Assembly: GCA_027625915.1 (NCBI GenBank)
Contig: JANTQA010000047.1
Location: 4,526,001 to 4,590,000, forward strand
Length of the DNA: 64,000 nucleotides
Direction: 5' to 3'
Source of the DNA: Anaeramoeba flamelloides
Lineage: Eukaryota; Metamonada; Anaeramoebidae
Each line of letters begins with the position of its first letter. Positions within the stretch are counted from its first letter, which is position 1. The position numbers and the translations under genes are program-made. The notes under the pieces are model-generated. The model saw only the letters and a list, made by a program, of their open reading frames with translations. It had not been told where the DNA came from and did not search any database. Shown piece by piece: positions 44,304-55,884 of the stretch.

Positions 44304-45755
44304 TTACAAATAACTATTTAAATAATCGAATAAATTTGATTCTTGTTGTTGCTGTTGATAATGACTCTGATTCAAAACAATTTCGTTTTCAGGTATGACT
44401 ACATTTTGTTGCAGAATTAGCGATTCTTCTTCTTCTGGTATTAGGTCTTGTGCTTGCTTTGAATCCCAAACAAAAATTTGATCGTCTGCGCCACTCGAAT
44501 AAATTGTTGTAAAGTCATTAGTAAACATCATACAATTCACTTGGCCGAAATGTGCACTTAAAATTTTTTCAGGCTTTCCGCCTGTGTCTACATTGTAAAT
44601 GTTTATGTCGCCCTCCTTACCTGGGTGGATGACTCTGTTGTGCTTGCAGTCGATTTGCAATCTCAATTTGGAAACGTTGTGTGCGTCTTCAAAAACTGTG
44701 TCAAGCTGCTCGCCACTGGTCATGTCCCAAACGTGCATCGTATGTTTCCCACTGCCGTATGAAGAGGTGACTAATTTGTTATGGTCTGCAAAGCAGAGGC
44801 AATTGGTCTCGGAGACTAAGGCAATCATTCGTGGGATTTTTCCCAGGCGATCGTCATAGGTGTTGATTAATTTGATTTTTTCTTGCTGTTCCTTGGGCAT
44901 TGCTTTGGATCCGAGAAACTTGTAAGGACAAGAGGGGTATCTTAGATCCCATAATCTGATTGTTTTGTCCTCGCTTGAAGAAACCAAGACATACTCATCA
45001 ACAGGCGAAAATTTCACATCAGATACTTTGCCAGTATGCCCACGTAAAGATTGTGTGGACGAACCAGATACAAGATCAATAATCCGAACACCATAATCCG
45101 TTGTTGCAACTGCAACTAAAGATTTTTGCGAAGAGGATGGTATAGATGAAATGGAAAGTGCATTAACATGAGATTTAAAATTATAACTTTCAGCGACCTC
45201 TTGTCGATTCCCGTCCCATGCAAAGACATTGCCATCATACCCCGAACTTAAATATAGATTTGTTTCAAATGGATGCCATAATACACAACTGATTAAGTAT
45301 TTATGACAATGTATTTTACTTTTAGGGAGGAGGTTCCTGCAGGTATTGAATTTTTCTTGTTCATTTTCTTCTTCCTCGGATAATATATCAAAATCCTCAT
45401 CTCCATCGCCGTCGTCGTAGTTTTCTTCTTCTTGTTCTTCGCCGCTGACACCTCCTACTCTTTCTTCTTTTTCTTTGTTATTTTTTTTCTTCCGGTTCAG
45501 ATATTTGTTTTGCGGTAAAAATATTCTCTGAGGATAAGTATTGAATAGATTTATGCGGCCATTGCTTGATCCTGTGAGTAGGTATTGTTCGTCTTTTGAA
45601 AGTGACATTGTAGTAATAATTTTTTGTCCTTTAGGCACCATTAGTGTTTTGCTTAGTTTAAATCTTTCAACCTGCGAACTAAGATTATTTTCTTCAACTA
45701 AACTATTTGTGTTCGTCAAATAAAGTTTTTCATACAAAGATAATAATTCAAACAT
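44304..45755 (-). CDS. ERCC8: ERCC8/CSA-like WD40 repeat protein
   Basis: A single-exon 483-residue WD40 propeller. The order and spacing match human CSA (ERCC8): an N-terminal helical leader (LLSLYEKLYL), a first blade TGSSNGRINLF, then HKYLISCVLWHPFE, GYDGNVFAWDGN, VAESYNF, LVAVATTDYGVRIIDLVSG, SLRGHTGKVSDVKFSPVDEY, DKTIRLWDLR, HTMHVWDMTSGE, DINIYNVDTG, HFGQVNCMMF and DQIFVWDS. CSA is the substrate receptor of a CUL4-DDB1 ubiquitin ligase acting at RNA polymerase II stalled on DNA damage (transcription-coupled repair). A Lys-rich then Asp/Glu-rich insert (about 88-135) and a Gln run near the C terminus are species-specific. Other DCAF-type propellers are possible. The gene is G+C-richest around 44580-44850. 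Confidence 0.8.
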   Translation of the reverse strand: MFELLSLYEKLYLTNTNSLVEENNLSSQVERFKLSKTLMVPKGQKIITTMSLSKDEQYLLTGSSNGRINLFNTYPQRIFLPQNKYLNRKKKNNKEKEERVGGVSGEEQEEENYDDGDGDEDFDILSEEEENEQEKFNTCRNLLPKSKIHCHKYLISCVLWHPFETNLYLSSGYDGNVFAWDGNRQEVAESYNFKSHVNALSISSIPSSSQKSLVAVATTDYGVRIIDLVSGSSTQSLRGHTGKVSDVKFSPVDEYVLVSSSEDKTIRLWDLRYPSCPYKFLGSKAMPKEQQEKIKLINTYDDRLGKIPRMIALVSETNCLCFADHNKLVTSSYGSGKHTMHVWDMTSGEQLDTVFEDAHNVSKLRLQIDCKHNRVIHPGKEGDINIYNVDTGGKPEKILSAHFGQVNCMMFTNDFTTIYSSGADDQIFVWDSKQAQDLIPEEEESLILQQNVVIPENEIVLNQSHYQQQQQESNLFDYLNSYL

Positions 45756-46224
45756 TCTGAGAAAAAATGAAATTACTTCAAATTGAAATCAAATTCCTGA
45801 TTTTCTCCTCTTTTGCAATGGCCTGTTTGTCTATTGTTATCACTTTCCAAGAAAAAACTGAAAAGAATTTAATTGATTAAGTCAAACCATAAAATTTTAT
45901 TTAATCGTAAGACTTTAAGGTTATTCTAGAATTCCAATTTTACTATATGTCCAAGTGTGCACTTTTTTGAGTCTGAACTTATTCTTCAGAACCTTGAACA
46001 AACATTGTTTTAATAATCGAATTAAACTTTTTGGAAACTTATTGATAATTAAAATTCAAATACGAATAAAAATCACATGATCACTTGTTTCATTTCTAAT
46101 ATTTCTTATTCATATAAGATACTGTGTTTGCCACAACGTATTCCAAAATATACCGCCGTTCCAGCCCAACCGTGTTTTTTTATAATACATCGAAGTTTGA
46201 AGTTAATTAGAAAATTGTCTTTTA
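45756..46224. other. 5' flank of the ERCC8-like gene
   Basis: AT-rich; a slightly G+C-richer scrap at 46150-46172 (ACCGCCGTTCCAGCCCAACC) has no assignable role. No gene seen. Confidence 0.4.
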
Positions 46225-46615
46225 GGACCCTTTATACAACATGGTGAAATCTATGATAAACAGAAAATTCATTTTCTTTATCATACTTGACTTTTTATGA
46301 CAGGATTTTATGGTTGTGTGATAGCCTATTACAAACCATGAAATTTGATAATAAAACAAAAATTTCACAAAGAGAAAATATGAGAATTGTTTTTTGAATA
46401 TCAAACTTTCGAAATGATTAATAATTTTTTAAAAAATTTTCAGGTTTTTGGTGGATCCTAAATTTTTAAATACCTTAAAATCAAAATGCAAGACCATTTT
46501 AAAGAAACCATTAAATTTAATCTTCGATCTTTGTAGGCTTTGTTTTGAATTTTGGAATTTATTTCATTAACAACAACAAGATTTTTTTCTCAAATCTTTC
46601 AAATAAGAAATTTTT
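46225..46615. repeat. ~380-bp dispersed repeat, inverted to 40380-40770
   Basis: The reverse complement matches blocks at 40380-40770 (TTTTCTTTATCATACTTGAC, TATTACAAACCATGAAATTT, AACAACAACAAGATTTTTTT). The pair brackets the 1.47-kb TIR element and the ERCC8-like gene. Confidence 0.55.
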
Positions 46616-47599
46616 TTTAAAAACCTAGGTCAAACAATAAAATTTATATGAGAGAGTATAACCGAAGATTTTTTTTTTGTATTTAACTGAGACAAAAAGT
46701 CAATTTCTATGTCTGTCAAATTTCACGGTTGGTTTGGTAGGGCTGTATGAGATAGAAAATTCAATTTCCGTCTTAAGTGACTAATCTCAATTAAAGTTTT
46801 TTGCCTAAATTTAATAGAGATTGTGAAAATTTTTTGCCAATTACTTAGATTTGAAAACCCCTGTTTATTTTCAATATTAAAAATATTTCTAGATAAGGAA
46901 TCCTTATTGAGAAATTGGTTAAAAAAAAAATAATAGAGACTAGTTACTTAAGATACTTTATTCAATTTCACATATCTCATATATCAGAAATTTTATTTTT
47001 GTTATATAAAGACAATAATTCAAATTAAGAGAGAAAGAAATCATGAAAACTTGGAAAATCTTTTTGGATCATTGTTTTTAAATTGTTTAAAACTGTGATT
47101 CTAACAATTTTGGAAATTGAAGATTCTCATTACGTTAATTTTTTTATGAATTTGTTTGTCAAATTACAAAAACCAAAAAATAAGTTTGTAGGTTGTATTT
47201 TATTTTTTAATTTCTTATATTTGTTACTTTTGATTATCTTTTTCTTGTCTTTTTTTATTATTTTTTTTTATTTCTTTTGGTGATCAAAGAACAAATAAAT
47301 CATAATTTAAATATTATCAATATTATAACTTGTGTAATAAAATATAAATAAATGTAGTGTTTTAGAGTTACAATATGAATTTTTTTTCTCTAATTAATCT
47401 CTTCTAAATCGGAATATAAATATAGAATCTATTATTTTTTCTTGAATTTATATATTTGATAATGAAATAGAAAAATTTTTAATATTTTTTTATTTTTTAA
47501 GAAATTCCACTTTTAGTAATTTATGATTGTTTATATAAACTTATACCTTTAAAAAGTTAATATTATTATAAAATTAAAAGAAAAATGAATAAAATATTG
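46616..47599. other. AT-rich gap
   Basis: A 66-residue frame at 47083-47283 (plus) has a hydrophobic C-terminal stretch but no start context or partner. I do not call it. Nothing else is seen. Confidence 0.4.
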
Positions 47600-49175
47600 T
47601 AATTTTGAAGATCAGATAAAAATTGTTTCATCTATTTTATTTTTAATAATAATATGATATTTAATATCAAAAAGAGAAAGTAATATATTATTTTTCAAAT
47701 TTGAAGTATATATAAACAACAAACTGTTATTATTAAAACCAGTTATTTTAAAATATCAATTATTTATTTGGTATTAGAATTATTAATTTGAAATCATTTT
47801 TTTTTGTTTAAAAATTTTAAAAAATTGAGAAATAATTCTAAAATTTATTGATAAATTTAATCTTGGTGATGTTAATAACTAAATAAAAAAAATTAATATT
47901 CGGTTATTAATTATTGATTAAAAATAATCAAATTAATCTAAATTTATCTTGATTTTTAAAGTTGAATTTTTCATAGATTTTCATAAGGTTTTTTAGGAGA
48001 ATTTTTAATTTAATGGTTTGGTGATTATTCTCTATTTTTAAAGTTAAAAAGAAAAAGAAAAAATTGATTTTGGAAAAATATTTGATTAAACAAATTAGAT
48101 TTTTTTCAAGTTAAAGGGTCGAGTCATTACTTGAAAAATAATTTTATCAAATTGAAAAATAAACATTTGTAATTTTTATTAGTGCCTAATAATAATAAAA
48201 AACTTACCAACATTTAAAACGTGATTGTTCACTTAAAATCAAGAATAAAAAAGGAGGACATTTTTAGAAAAAAAGAACCAAAGAAAGACACTCAATTTCC
48301 AATTAGAATGGTTGTGAAATATAATTTTGATAACAACTAGGTTTATTTGGACGTGTACCCTATTTGGCACTTTTAGAGCCCTAGAAGATTTTTTTTACAT
48401 TTTTTTTTCATTTTTTAAATGAGGTATTTTTATCAGAAAGGATATTACAAAATCCTTCCTTTTTCAACTACAGAGGGTTACAAAATAACTAGAAATTAGA
48501 TTAAATCAAATTTGAATTGATTGTGTACTTTTAGAAAAAAATTTCTTTGAAATTTAAGAAATTTAACGCTTTGGAAATTTACAAAAAGAAAAAAGAAATT
48601 TTTTTTTTCAATTGAATTTTTTGTAATTGAGAACTCTTTTAAACTTTTTTTATTTGTTATTAAAATTTTCCCGCTATAAAAAGAAGGGCTATTTCACAAT
48701 ATCCTTTTTGGTCTCAAATCACTTCTTAGGTATGGAGTAAATTCACGAAAATGACTATCCCATTAAAATAACTTCTTGGATTTTTTTTTTGAAACCAAGT
48801 AGATTTTTTATCCTGAGCTATTTCAAACTTACGTGGTTAATTTTAAAAGATATTTTTGTGTCCTTTCTTTTCAGATAAAGGAATTTGTTCCTTCTTTTAA
48901 AGTAATATTTTTTTTGTATTTATTACGAGAAAGATCTCGAATTTTGAAAATTTCAAAAAAGACAAAATAGATCAAATTTTAAAAAAATGATAATTCATTT
49001 CTGAAAATAACATTTCAAATAAGCTTTGGATATTATTATATTCAAATTTTTCCTTTGTTTTTCAATTTAAGGATGTAGTAAAAAAAATTGGAATTAACTT
49101 TAGAATTTACTTGAAGATTTTTTTTATTGTTATTGCTTCTTTAAGAAAAGAAGATAGTTTTTAAATTTGATTTAT
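47600..49175 (+). repeat. Third copy of the C2-gene inverted-repeat arm, interrupted
   Basis: 47710-48135 follows 11830-12200 in order (TTATTAAAACCAGTTATTTT, AGAATTATTAATTTGAAATC, TTAATTATTGATTAAAAATA). 48985-49175 follows 12590-12740 (GATGTAGTAAAAAAAATTGG, AATTTACTTGAAGATTTTTT). About 850 bases between them are not shared. This copy has no gene inside and lies upstream of HSP90B1. Confidence 0.5.
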
Positions 49176-49441
49176 TCTTGTACTATAGAGGAATTTGATG
49201 ATTTGGTTTAAAAGAAGGATACTGGTATATATCCATCAAGACGAAACTTTGGGTCTATAACTTTTTTGGTTATGGGCAAACAATAAACCAAAAAGATTTT
49301 CAAAAAAAAAAAATAACAAAAAATTATTACTCCTTTCTCAAGATAGAAAATAAACCCAAACAACTCAAAAAAGATTTCAATATAATGAATAAGAAGAAAG
49401 AAAACAACAAAGATATTTTTTAATTTTTCCTTGCTGCTGTT

Positions 49442-49454
49442 GTGATGACATCAC
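49442..49454. promoter_or_regulatory. Palindrome GTGATGACATCAC upstream of HSP90B1
   Basis: GTGATG and CATCAC are perfect inverses around one central A, about 100 bp before the HSP90B1 ATG. It contains TGACATCA, one base from the CRE/ATF consensus TGACGTCA that bZIP factors bind. GRP94 genes elsewhere are induced by bZIP factors during ER stress, so a stress element is plausible but not shown. Confidence 0.35.
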
Positions 49455-49553
49455 TTGTCAATCCAAAAAAAAAATTGAACTTGATAAAATTAGGAAACAC
49501 ATTTTCATTTTTTTTCAAAAATCTTTTATTGTTATTTCTTATTCTTCAAAAAG

Positions 49554-52505
49554 ATGAATAAAACATTTGTTGTTTTATTTTTAACAATTTCAATTCTTTC
49601 TCTAGTTTCACACACTAAAGCTGTTGAAACAATAGACGAAAATATTAAAATCGACAATGATATTGGATCAGAAAATATTGGACACAAAACCGATGATTTA
49701 GTGAACCAAAAGTTTGTTTTTATTGAAAATTTTTTTTTTTGTTTCTTTTTTTTTTTTTTAATTTTTATTTCCCACTTTAAAACAAAAGAAAATCTTTCAA
49801 AAAAAAAAATAAACATTTTTTTTTTTTTTTTTTTTTTTTTTTTCCACTTCTCTCTCTCGGTACAACCTCAACCTTAAACACCAAAAAAACCAACAACAAC
49901 CCAAAATTCATAGAAAAGAAGAGCACGATCAAACTACGAAATTATGGACTGAAAAATATGAAAAAGAATTAAAGGATTCGATGGAAAATTATAAATTTAA
50001 AGCACACACCTCAAAGGTGATGGAAATTATTGTCAATTCGATTTACTCGAACAAGGACATTTTCCTTCGTGAATTAATTTCCAATGCAAGCGACGCCCTA
50101 AACAAATTGAGATTTTTGTCCTTAACTGATTCGTCGATCTTAGGAGAAGGAGACAACCAATTATTGGAGATCTTAATCGACATTGACGAAGAAAAAAGGA
50201 TTTTGAATATTCGCGATCGGGGTCTTGGTATGACAAAGAAGGACCTCACCGAAAAAATCGGAAAGATTGCGGAATCTGGAAGCAAAGACTTCATTGACAA
50301 ACTCCAAAAAAAAGACGATTCCATTATCGGACAATTTGGTGTCGGGTTCTACTCTGTGTTCTTAGTTGCTGACGAGGTAACTATCTATACGAAGCATTAC
50401 TCCGAGGAAGAGCAAGATCAATTAATATGGAAATGCAATGTTTCCATTGAAGACGGCAACGAAAACATCCAATCGGGCTACACCATTTCTGTCGATCCAA
50501 GAGGAAATACCCTTGGGAGAGGAACAACAATTAGTCTTCACATTAAGGAAGGAGAGCAATATGATAAATATCTTAAGCATGTCAAGTTACAAAAATTAAT
50601 TGAAAAATATTCAAGATTCATTGACTTCCCAATTTACTTATGGAAAAGCGAATGGGAGGACATTGAAGTAACTGCGACTGAATCTGATGACGATCAAGAA
50701 GAAGAGCAATCAATTGACACCGAAAGCGAAGAAGAAATAGAAGAAGAAGCAGAAAAAGTTGAAAAGGAAAAGAAAACAAAAATTGAGCAAGTTGAAAGAT
50801 GGAAATGGGTTTTGATGAACAAGCAAAAGGCAATTTGGACAAGGCCAAAAAGCGAAATCACAGAAGACGAGTATAATGAATTTTATCGATTAATTTCCAA
50901 GAACAATGAAGATCCATTTATTTACACCCATTTCATTGCCGAAGGAGACGTTGAATTCAAATCCATTCTCTTTATTCCAGGCACCATCCCATTTGGATCG
51001 TTTGAAAGATTCAACCCCAAAATCAAGTCTGTGAAATTATATGTACGAAGAGTTTTCATTACCGATAACTTCATGGACGAATTAGTGCCACAATATTTAG
51101 CATTTCTAGTTGGCGTTGTTGATGGCGACAATCTCCCATTAAACCTCTCGCGCGAGCAATTACAAAAGCACGTTCTATTGAAGAAAATCAAAAAAATGAT
51201 CACCAAAAAGACCATCGCAATGTTCAAAAAATTACTTGTCGTGAAAGATCTTGACGACGAAGACGCCCTCGAGCAAAGAGACAAATTCTGGGAGACCTAC
51301 GGAACCAATTTGAAAGTTGGTGCGCTCGAGGAAAAGGATGCCACGATCAAAAAGCGTATCCGTGAACTGCTGCGATTCAAAACCTCCAAATCGGGCGACG
51401 GCTTTATCACCCTTGACGAATACATCGAAAGAATGGACGAAAACCAAAAAAAAATCCTATACATCGGCGGCACCAACTCCAAGGTTTTGATGTCAAGCCC
51501 CCATCTCGAAAAGGTTTTGAAAAAGGATTGGGAAGTCATCTTTTGTACTGACCCCATCGACGAATACCTCTTCCTTGCATTTAGAGACGAAAAATATAAA
51601 GGATACGAAGTTTCGGATATGAGCAAAGAAAGCATCGATGTTAAGGAAATTAGTGAGAAGGAAAAAAAAAAAATTGAAGAGCTTGAAGAAGAACACAGCT
51701 ATCTTCTTGAATGGTTTAAGGAAATTGGCGGAGACCAAATCGATAAAGTTAGATTTTCTAAAAAATTAATTGATTCGCCTTGTGTTGTTTCCACAAAGGA
51801 CTTTGGTGTTTCAGCAAGAATGGAAAGAATTTTGAAAAATCAAGCTTTGAATAATAGAGGTTTGTTAATTTAATTTTTTTTTTTATTGTTAATTTAATTT
51901 TTTTTTTTATTTGTATATAATTTTATGTTTTATCAATTTTATTTTTTTTTTTTTTTTTCATTTATTTTTTTTTATTCATTTATTTTTTTTTTTTTTATTT
52001 GTAATTTTGTTTTGGAAATTTTTATTAATTATTTTTGACATAATTTAATTCATTTGTTTTGTTTTGTTTTTTTTTTTTTTTAAATACATTATTTATTATG
52101 TTTTACTATTGATTTTGATCATACCTTAATTTTAATATAGATATGAATTACATTATGGGATTATATAAAAAAACCTTTGAATTAAATCCTCGCCATCCAC
52201 TCATTTTAGCTTTAGACGAAGCAGTAAAAAAAGATCCCGAAGACGAAACTATTAAAAAATTCGGTCAGTTGTTGTTTGATACCGCATTGATCGGATCAGA
52301 TATCCATTTAGAAAATGTTCAAGATTATACAAAATTGGTCTTCCATATGATGTCTGTAGGCTTAGATGTTGATTTAGATACATTTGTCCCACAAACAGAT
52401 AGCGATGTTGATAATGATGATAATGAAGAGGATTCTCTATTCGACGAAGACGAAGATGAAGAAATTGTTGATATGGATGAAACTTCATACAAGGATGAAT
52501 TATAA
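49554..52505 (+). CDS. HSP90B1: HSP90B1 / GRP94 / endoplasmin, ER Hsp90 chaperone
   Basis: Three exons: 49554-49711, 49914-51859 and 52141-52505. The introns are 202 and 281 nt, both starting GTTTGT and ending ATAG. The spliced protein has 822 residues. Residues 1-23 form a signal peptide (TFVVLFLTISILSLVSHTKA) and the last four are KDEL, so it resides in the ER lumen. The GHKL ATPase domain shows SNKDIFLRELISNASDALNK, DRGLGMTKKDL and GQFGVGFYSVFLVAD. A charged Glu/Lys linker follows, then the middle domain (LFIPGTIPFG, YVRRVFITDNF, LPLNLSREQLQ) and the C-terminal dimerisation domain (TFELNPRHPLI across exon 3). Splice joins restore VNQKKEEHD and NNRDMNYIMG. It folds secreted and membrane proteins using ATP. 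Codon use is G+C-richest in the middle domain (about 51240-51560). Confidence 0.97.
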
Positions 52506-53054
52506 ATTTAAACATTAATTTTTTTTCGATTTCATTTATGTTATTTTGGATCATAAAAAATTTTTATTATTATTATTATTATTTTAATTTTTTTTATTTT
52601 TATTTCAAGAAATCCAATTTATTCGCATCATCCTGAAAAATTACAAAATGAAACAAAAAGATTTATTATTGTAACGATTTCGAAATTTGAATTAAAATTA
52701 ATTCATTTTGGTATAAATAAAGAAATAAAATTATTTAATAATATTATATACTTTGACTAAAAATGTTAAAGACGGGTATAGCATTAAAACATCTTTTAGA
52801 TTTTAATTTTTTTTTTTTTTTTTAATTTTATTAAGGATAATGTAATTATCAGAGTAAATCGTTTCGTGCTAATTTCAATTTTTTTTTAAATTTATTTCAA
52901 TTTTTCGATTTTTAGAATCTTCAGATGTTATCTCAGAGATTCTTTAATTCTATTTTGCGCTTTTTATTCAAGTAACATTTGAGATCATGAAAACAACAAT
53001 AAAGACAAGCTTTGGCTCAAAATTAAATATAAAATAAATAAAAAAATGATTTTG

Positions 53055-53088
<34 letters not shown>

Positions 53089-53155
53089 TATTAAATAAGA
53101 AAACGAAATGTTATTGGTTTGTGGGATAAACCCTTCGAAGGGGTTCGGTGACATA
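52506..53155. other. 3' flank of HSP90B1
   Basis: T- and A-rich runs (52807-52823, 53056-53090) and a small hairpin AACCCTTCGAAGGGGTT (53129-53145), which sits directly before the MITE at 53156. No gene. Confidence 0.4.
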
Positions 53156-53738
53156 AGGTATTTCCAAAAAAGTGTTGCATTTTTTTTTACATTACATAAA
53201 AAATAATCTTTTTTAGAGATGGTAATCATTAATCGGCAATAGTAAATTAAGTTTAAAATTAATACCAATTGAATCAACCACTTATGTATTTAATTCAAAG
53301 CATGTTAGTTGAAATATTCCCAAAAAATGAAAAAAAAAATCGCACTTTTTTTGGTTAAAGCAATGTACAACCAATTTCAATAAAAAACTGAAAATATGTA
53401 ATGGGGACAAATAATTTTTTAAACACGAAAATGTAGTTATATTTTTTTAATTATATTGTAAATTTTGTTGAGATTATACATGTTATGAAAATATTTTTTA
53501 TTGATCAAAAAGAAAATAATAATCACCAATTTTCACCATAAAAAAATATCCGATAAAATCGAGATCATAAATTTTAAAAGATTTTATTTCTGCAATACAA
53601 TACTAAGAAACAAATTGAATTACTATCAAGAATCTATAAATGGTAGTTAATGATTTTATATATTTAAATCCTATTTTGAAGAATGAGTTTAATAAAGATA
53701 TTTTAAAATAAATTTGCCCCACATTCTTGGAAATAGCT
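53156..53738. mobile_element. 583-bp TIR element with TA flanks, copy 2
   Basis: Left AGGTATTTCCAAAAAAGTGT; right, reversed, AGCTATTTCCAAGAATGTGG. TA is on both sides. It is nearly the same length as 7579-8160 and alignable throughout, with scattered substitutions. The flanks of the two copies are unrelated, so both are independent insertions. Confidence 0.75.
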
Positions 53739-54976
53739 TACGTCTTTTATATTTTAAGTATCTTGGTCGATTTATAATCATTCATTTTGATTTTTCTTTT
53801 CATGGACTTTTTGATCAAATTTAAATAAATGACAAACCATGGGTGTTCTTTTCTCTTATTTTTTTATTTTTTTTTTTCTTGTTTTCTTTTTCTTTATCTT
53901 TTTTTTTTTAAATATCAAATTAGAAAAAAAAAAATGTTTTAAAACACAAATTAACTTCAAGAAAATTTAGTGGATATAATTTCTTGTAAAATAATTATAT
54001 TTAGGATTAAATAATCATATTGTCAGCAATTTCAATATTCGAAATAAATATGGAAATTTTACACAAGATATTTTGTGAAAGGTGCACAAAAAATTGGTTT
54101 TAACATTTTATTTTTTTTGGAAATTAATGGTTTGTTTGGATATTTCTTTTATGAATACCAATTCTAGTCAAAATTATTATTTTTTTTACTCTCATTTCTA
54201 AATAATATTTTGTTAATGGTTCGTAAAATAAGTGAATTTTTCCTTTTTTGGCTGGGCCACTCTGAGTGAAAGTAGGTTTATTTATTTTATATATTAGGTA
54301 TTTTTTATTTTCAATTTTTTAGTAATCGTTTTTCATTATTCCTTTAAATTTTCTAAATATGATATTTTTCATCAAAAATTCTCAATAAAAACTAAAAGTT
54401 TTATATTTTTGATTATATAGATGAAATAACTATATTGTATTTTTTTAAGAATAATAAGTGTTAATTGTATGAAGATCAAAGAGAAAAATGTATTATATTT
54501 TTAGAAAGATAATATTTTTATATCACTCCGAGAAAATTAAATAAGTCTATTGTGGGGGGTTGTATCTTCTTTTATAAATTGAAATCTCGACTTGAACAAA
54601 TTCTAACTTCACTTTTATATATTTTTCTTTGGGAATTTAGGTTAATTTTACAAAAAAAATGTTAACTTTTTTATTTATTCAAGCATCCAGGGTATTGATT
54701 TTTTAGGTTGGATTTAAAATATTGAATGTAAAAAAAATATTTGGTTAATATATTAACTTTGTTTCACTCAAAGGGGTACAAATTTTTTTTTCATGAATCA
54801 ATTTTTTTCTATATTTAACCTTTGAAGAACCAATAAGAAATGAGCAAAATAATACAAATCAAAGAATTGTTGATATTCCTCTGAAATAAAACTAATAAAT
54901 CAATAGATTTTCTTAAAAATTGAAAAAATCAAATTCTTCGCGCCTCATTGAGAATAACAAGAAGGTTCTTTTTGAT
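53739..54976. other. AT-rich gap, no gene seen
   Basis: Frames are short and low-complexity. A GC-richer scrap TTGGCTGGGCCACTCTGAG (54248-54266) is unexplained. Confidence 0.4.
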
Positions 54977-55146
54977 CTTCTATTGGTAAATGAATTATGA
55001 ATAGGAAAAATTTTTCACTAAATTTTCCATACATTTCTTCTAGAAATAAAGTCCTCAAACGAATGAGGTTGGGATTTTTTGTATCTATCTGAAAAAGGAA
55101 TTGGAAATGAAGTGAAAATTTTGCACATTTATTACTCAAATATCAG
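54977..55146. mobile_element. TACTGGTATTTGAA-type MITE, worn copy
   Basis: Left GGAAAAATTTTTCACTAAAT and right GAAGTGAAAATTTTGCACAT with CTCAAATATCAG pair. The interior AATGAGGTTGGGATTTTTTG, TATCTATCTGAAAAAGGAAT matches 12465-12505. Confidence 0.45.
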
Positions 55147-55183
55147 GATCTAAGATTGAATAAAAATACAATAGAAATTAATA

Positions 55184-55381
55184 CAGTCGGTTTCACTTTT
55201 AAGGTACAAACTTGCAACGAAATTTAAGGCGCAATAAAAATCTCAAATTTAGGCACAAAATTCTGGTTCTAGTAAAATAAATTGTAAAAAAAAAATTCGC
55301 AAATTTAGTTCCTTAATTTGAGAATTTTTTTCGTGGCTTAAATTTCGTTGAAAGCTTGTGCCTTAAAAGTGGAACTGGCTG
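55184..55381. mobile_element. CAGTCAGTTCC-type Tc1-like MITE, copy 3
   Basis: Left CAGTCGGTTTCACTTTTAAG and right CCTTAAAAGTGGAACTGGCTG pair, with TA on both sides. Its arms carry a few substitutions against 30471-30664. Confidence 0.75.
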
Positions 55382-55884
55382 TAGTATTTCATAACAATCA
55401 TTTCCATGGTTTCAATAACCTTAGAATAACACCATTTTACCAAGTGACTAATGATCTTGTAATAAAAAAAATTAGGTAAATAAATTAAACTTTCAAAAAA
55501 AAATCGAAAAAAAAAACCAAAAAAGTGAAATAATGAAAAAATTAATTCAATTTTGAAAATTTCCAAAATAAATTTTTTTCTTCTAAAATCCCTGTAAAAC
55601 CCTTAAAAAGATGTATTTCGGGTATTACAACTGGGCCCCTTTCCTTGGAAAATAGTTTATATATATATATATATATTGATTTGTAAATTATGAATTTTAC
55701 CACATTAGCTAATTTAATTGTTTATTAATAAGTTTTATTATTTTGATCTCTTTTTTCCTTCTTTAAATTTTTTTGTTAATTTTTCTCTTTCTCAATCTGA
55801 ATCTATAAATATTATATTATAGACTATGTGTTTGATTTTAAAGTTTTATCAATAAAATTCGATTTTGTTTTTAGAATACAAATA
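55382..55884. other. AT-rich gap with a TA microsatellite
   Basis: A TA run lies at 55653-55675, preceded by GGGCCCCTTTCCTTGGAAAA. That sequence resembles the terminal repeat of the 582-bp element (reverse TATTTCCAAGAAAGTGGGGC), but no matching left end was found. Confidence 0.35.

Noticed and set aside
44080-44313. 77-residue plus-strand frame next to the ERCC8-like stop
   Set aside because: Lys/Asn/Ile-rich, it begins in a TIR element and overlaps the 3' end of a real gene.
47083-47283. 66-residue frame with a hydrophobic end
   Set aside because: T-rich DNA gives Phe/Leu/Ile runs by chance; no start context or motif.
53129-53145. Hairpin AACCCTTCGAAGGGGTT as a terminator or small RNA
   Set aside because: It is short, adjoins a transposon end, and there is no evidence of transcription.
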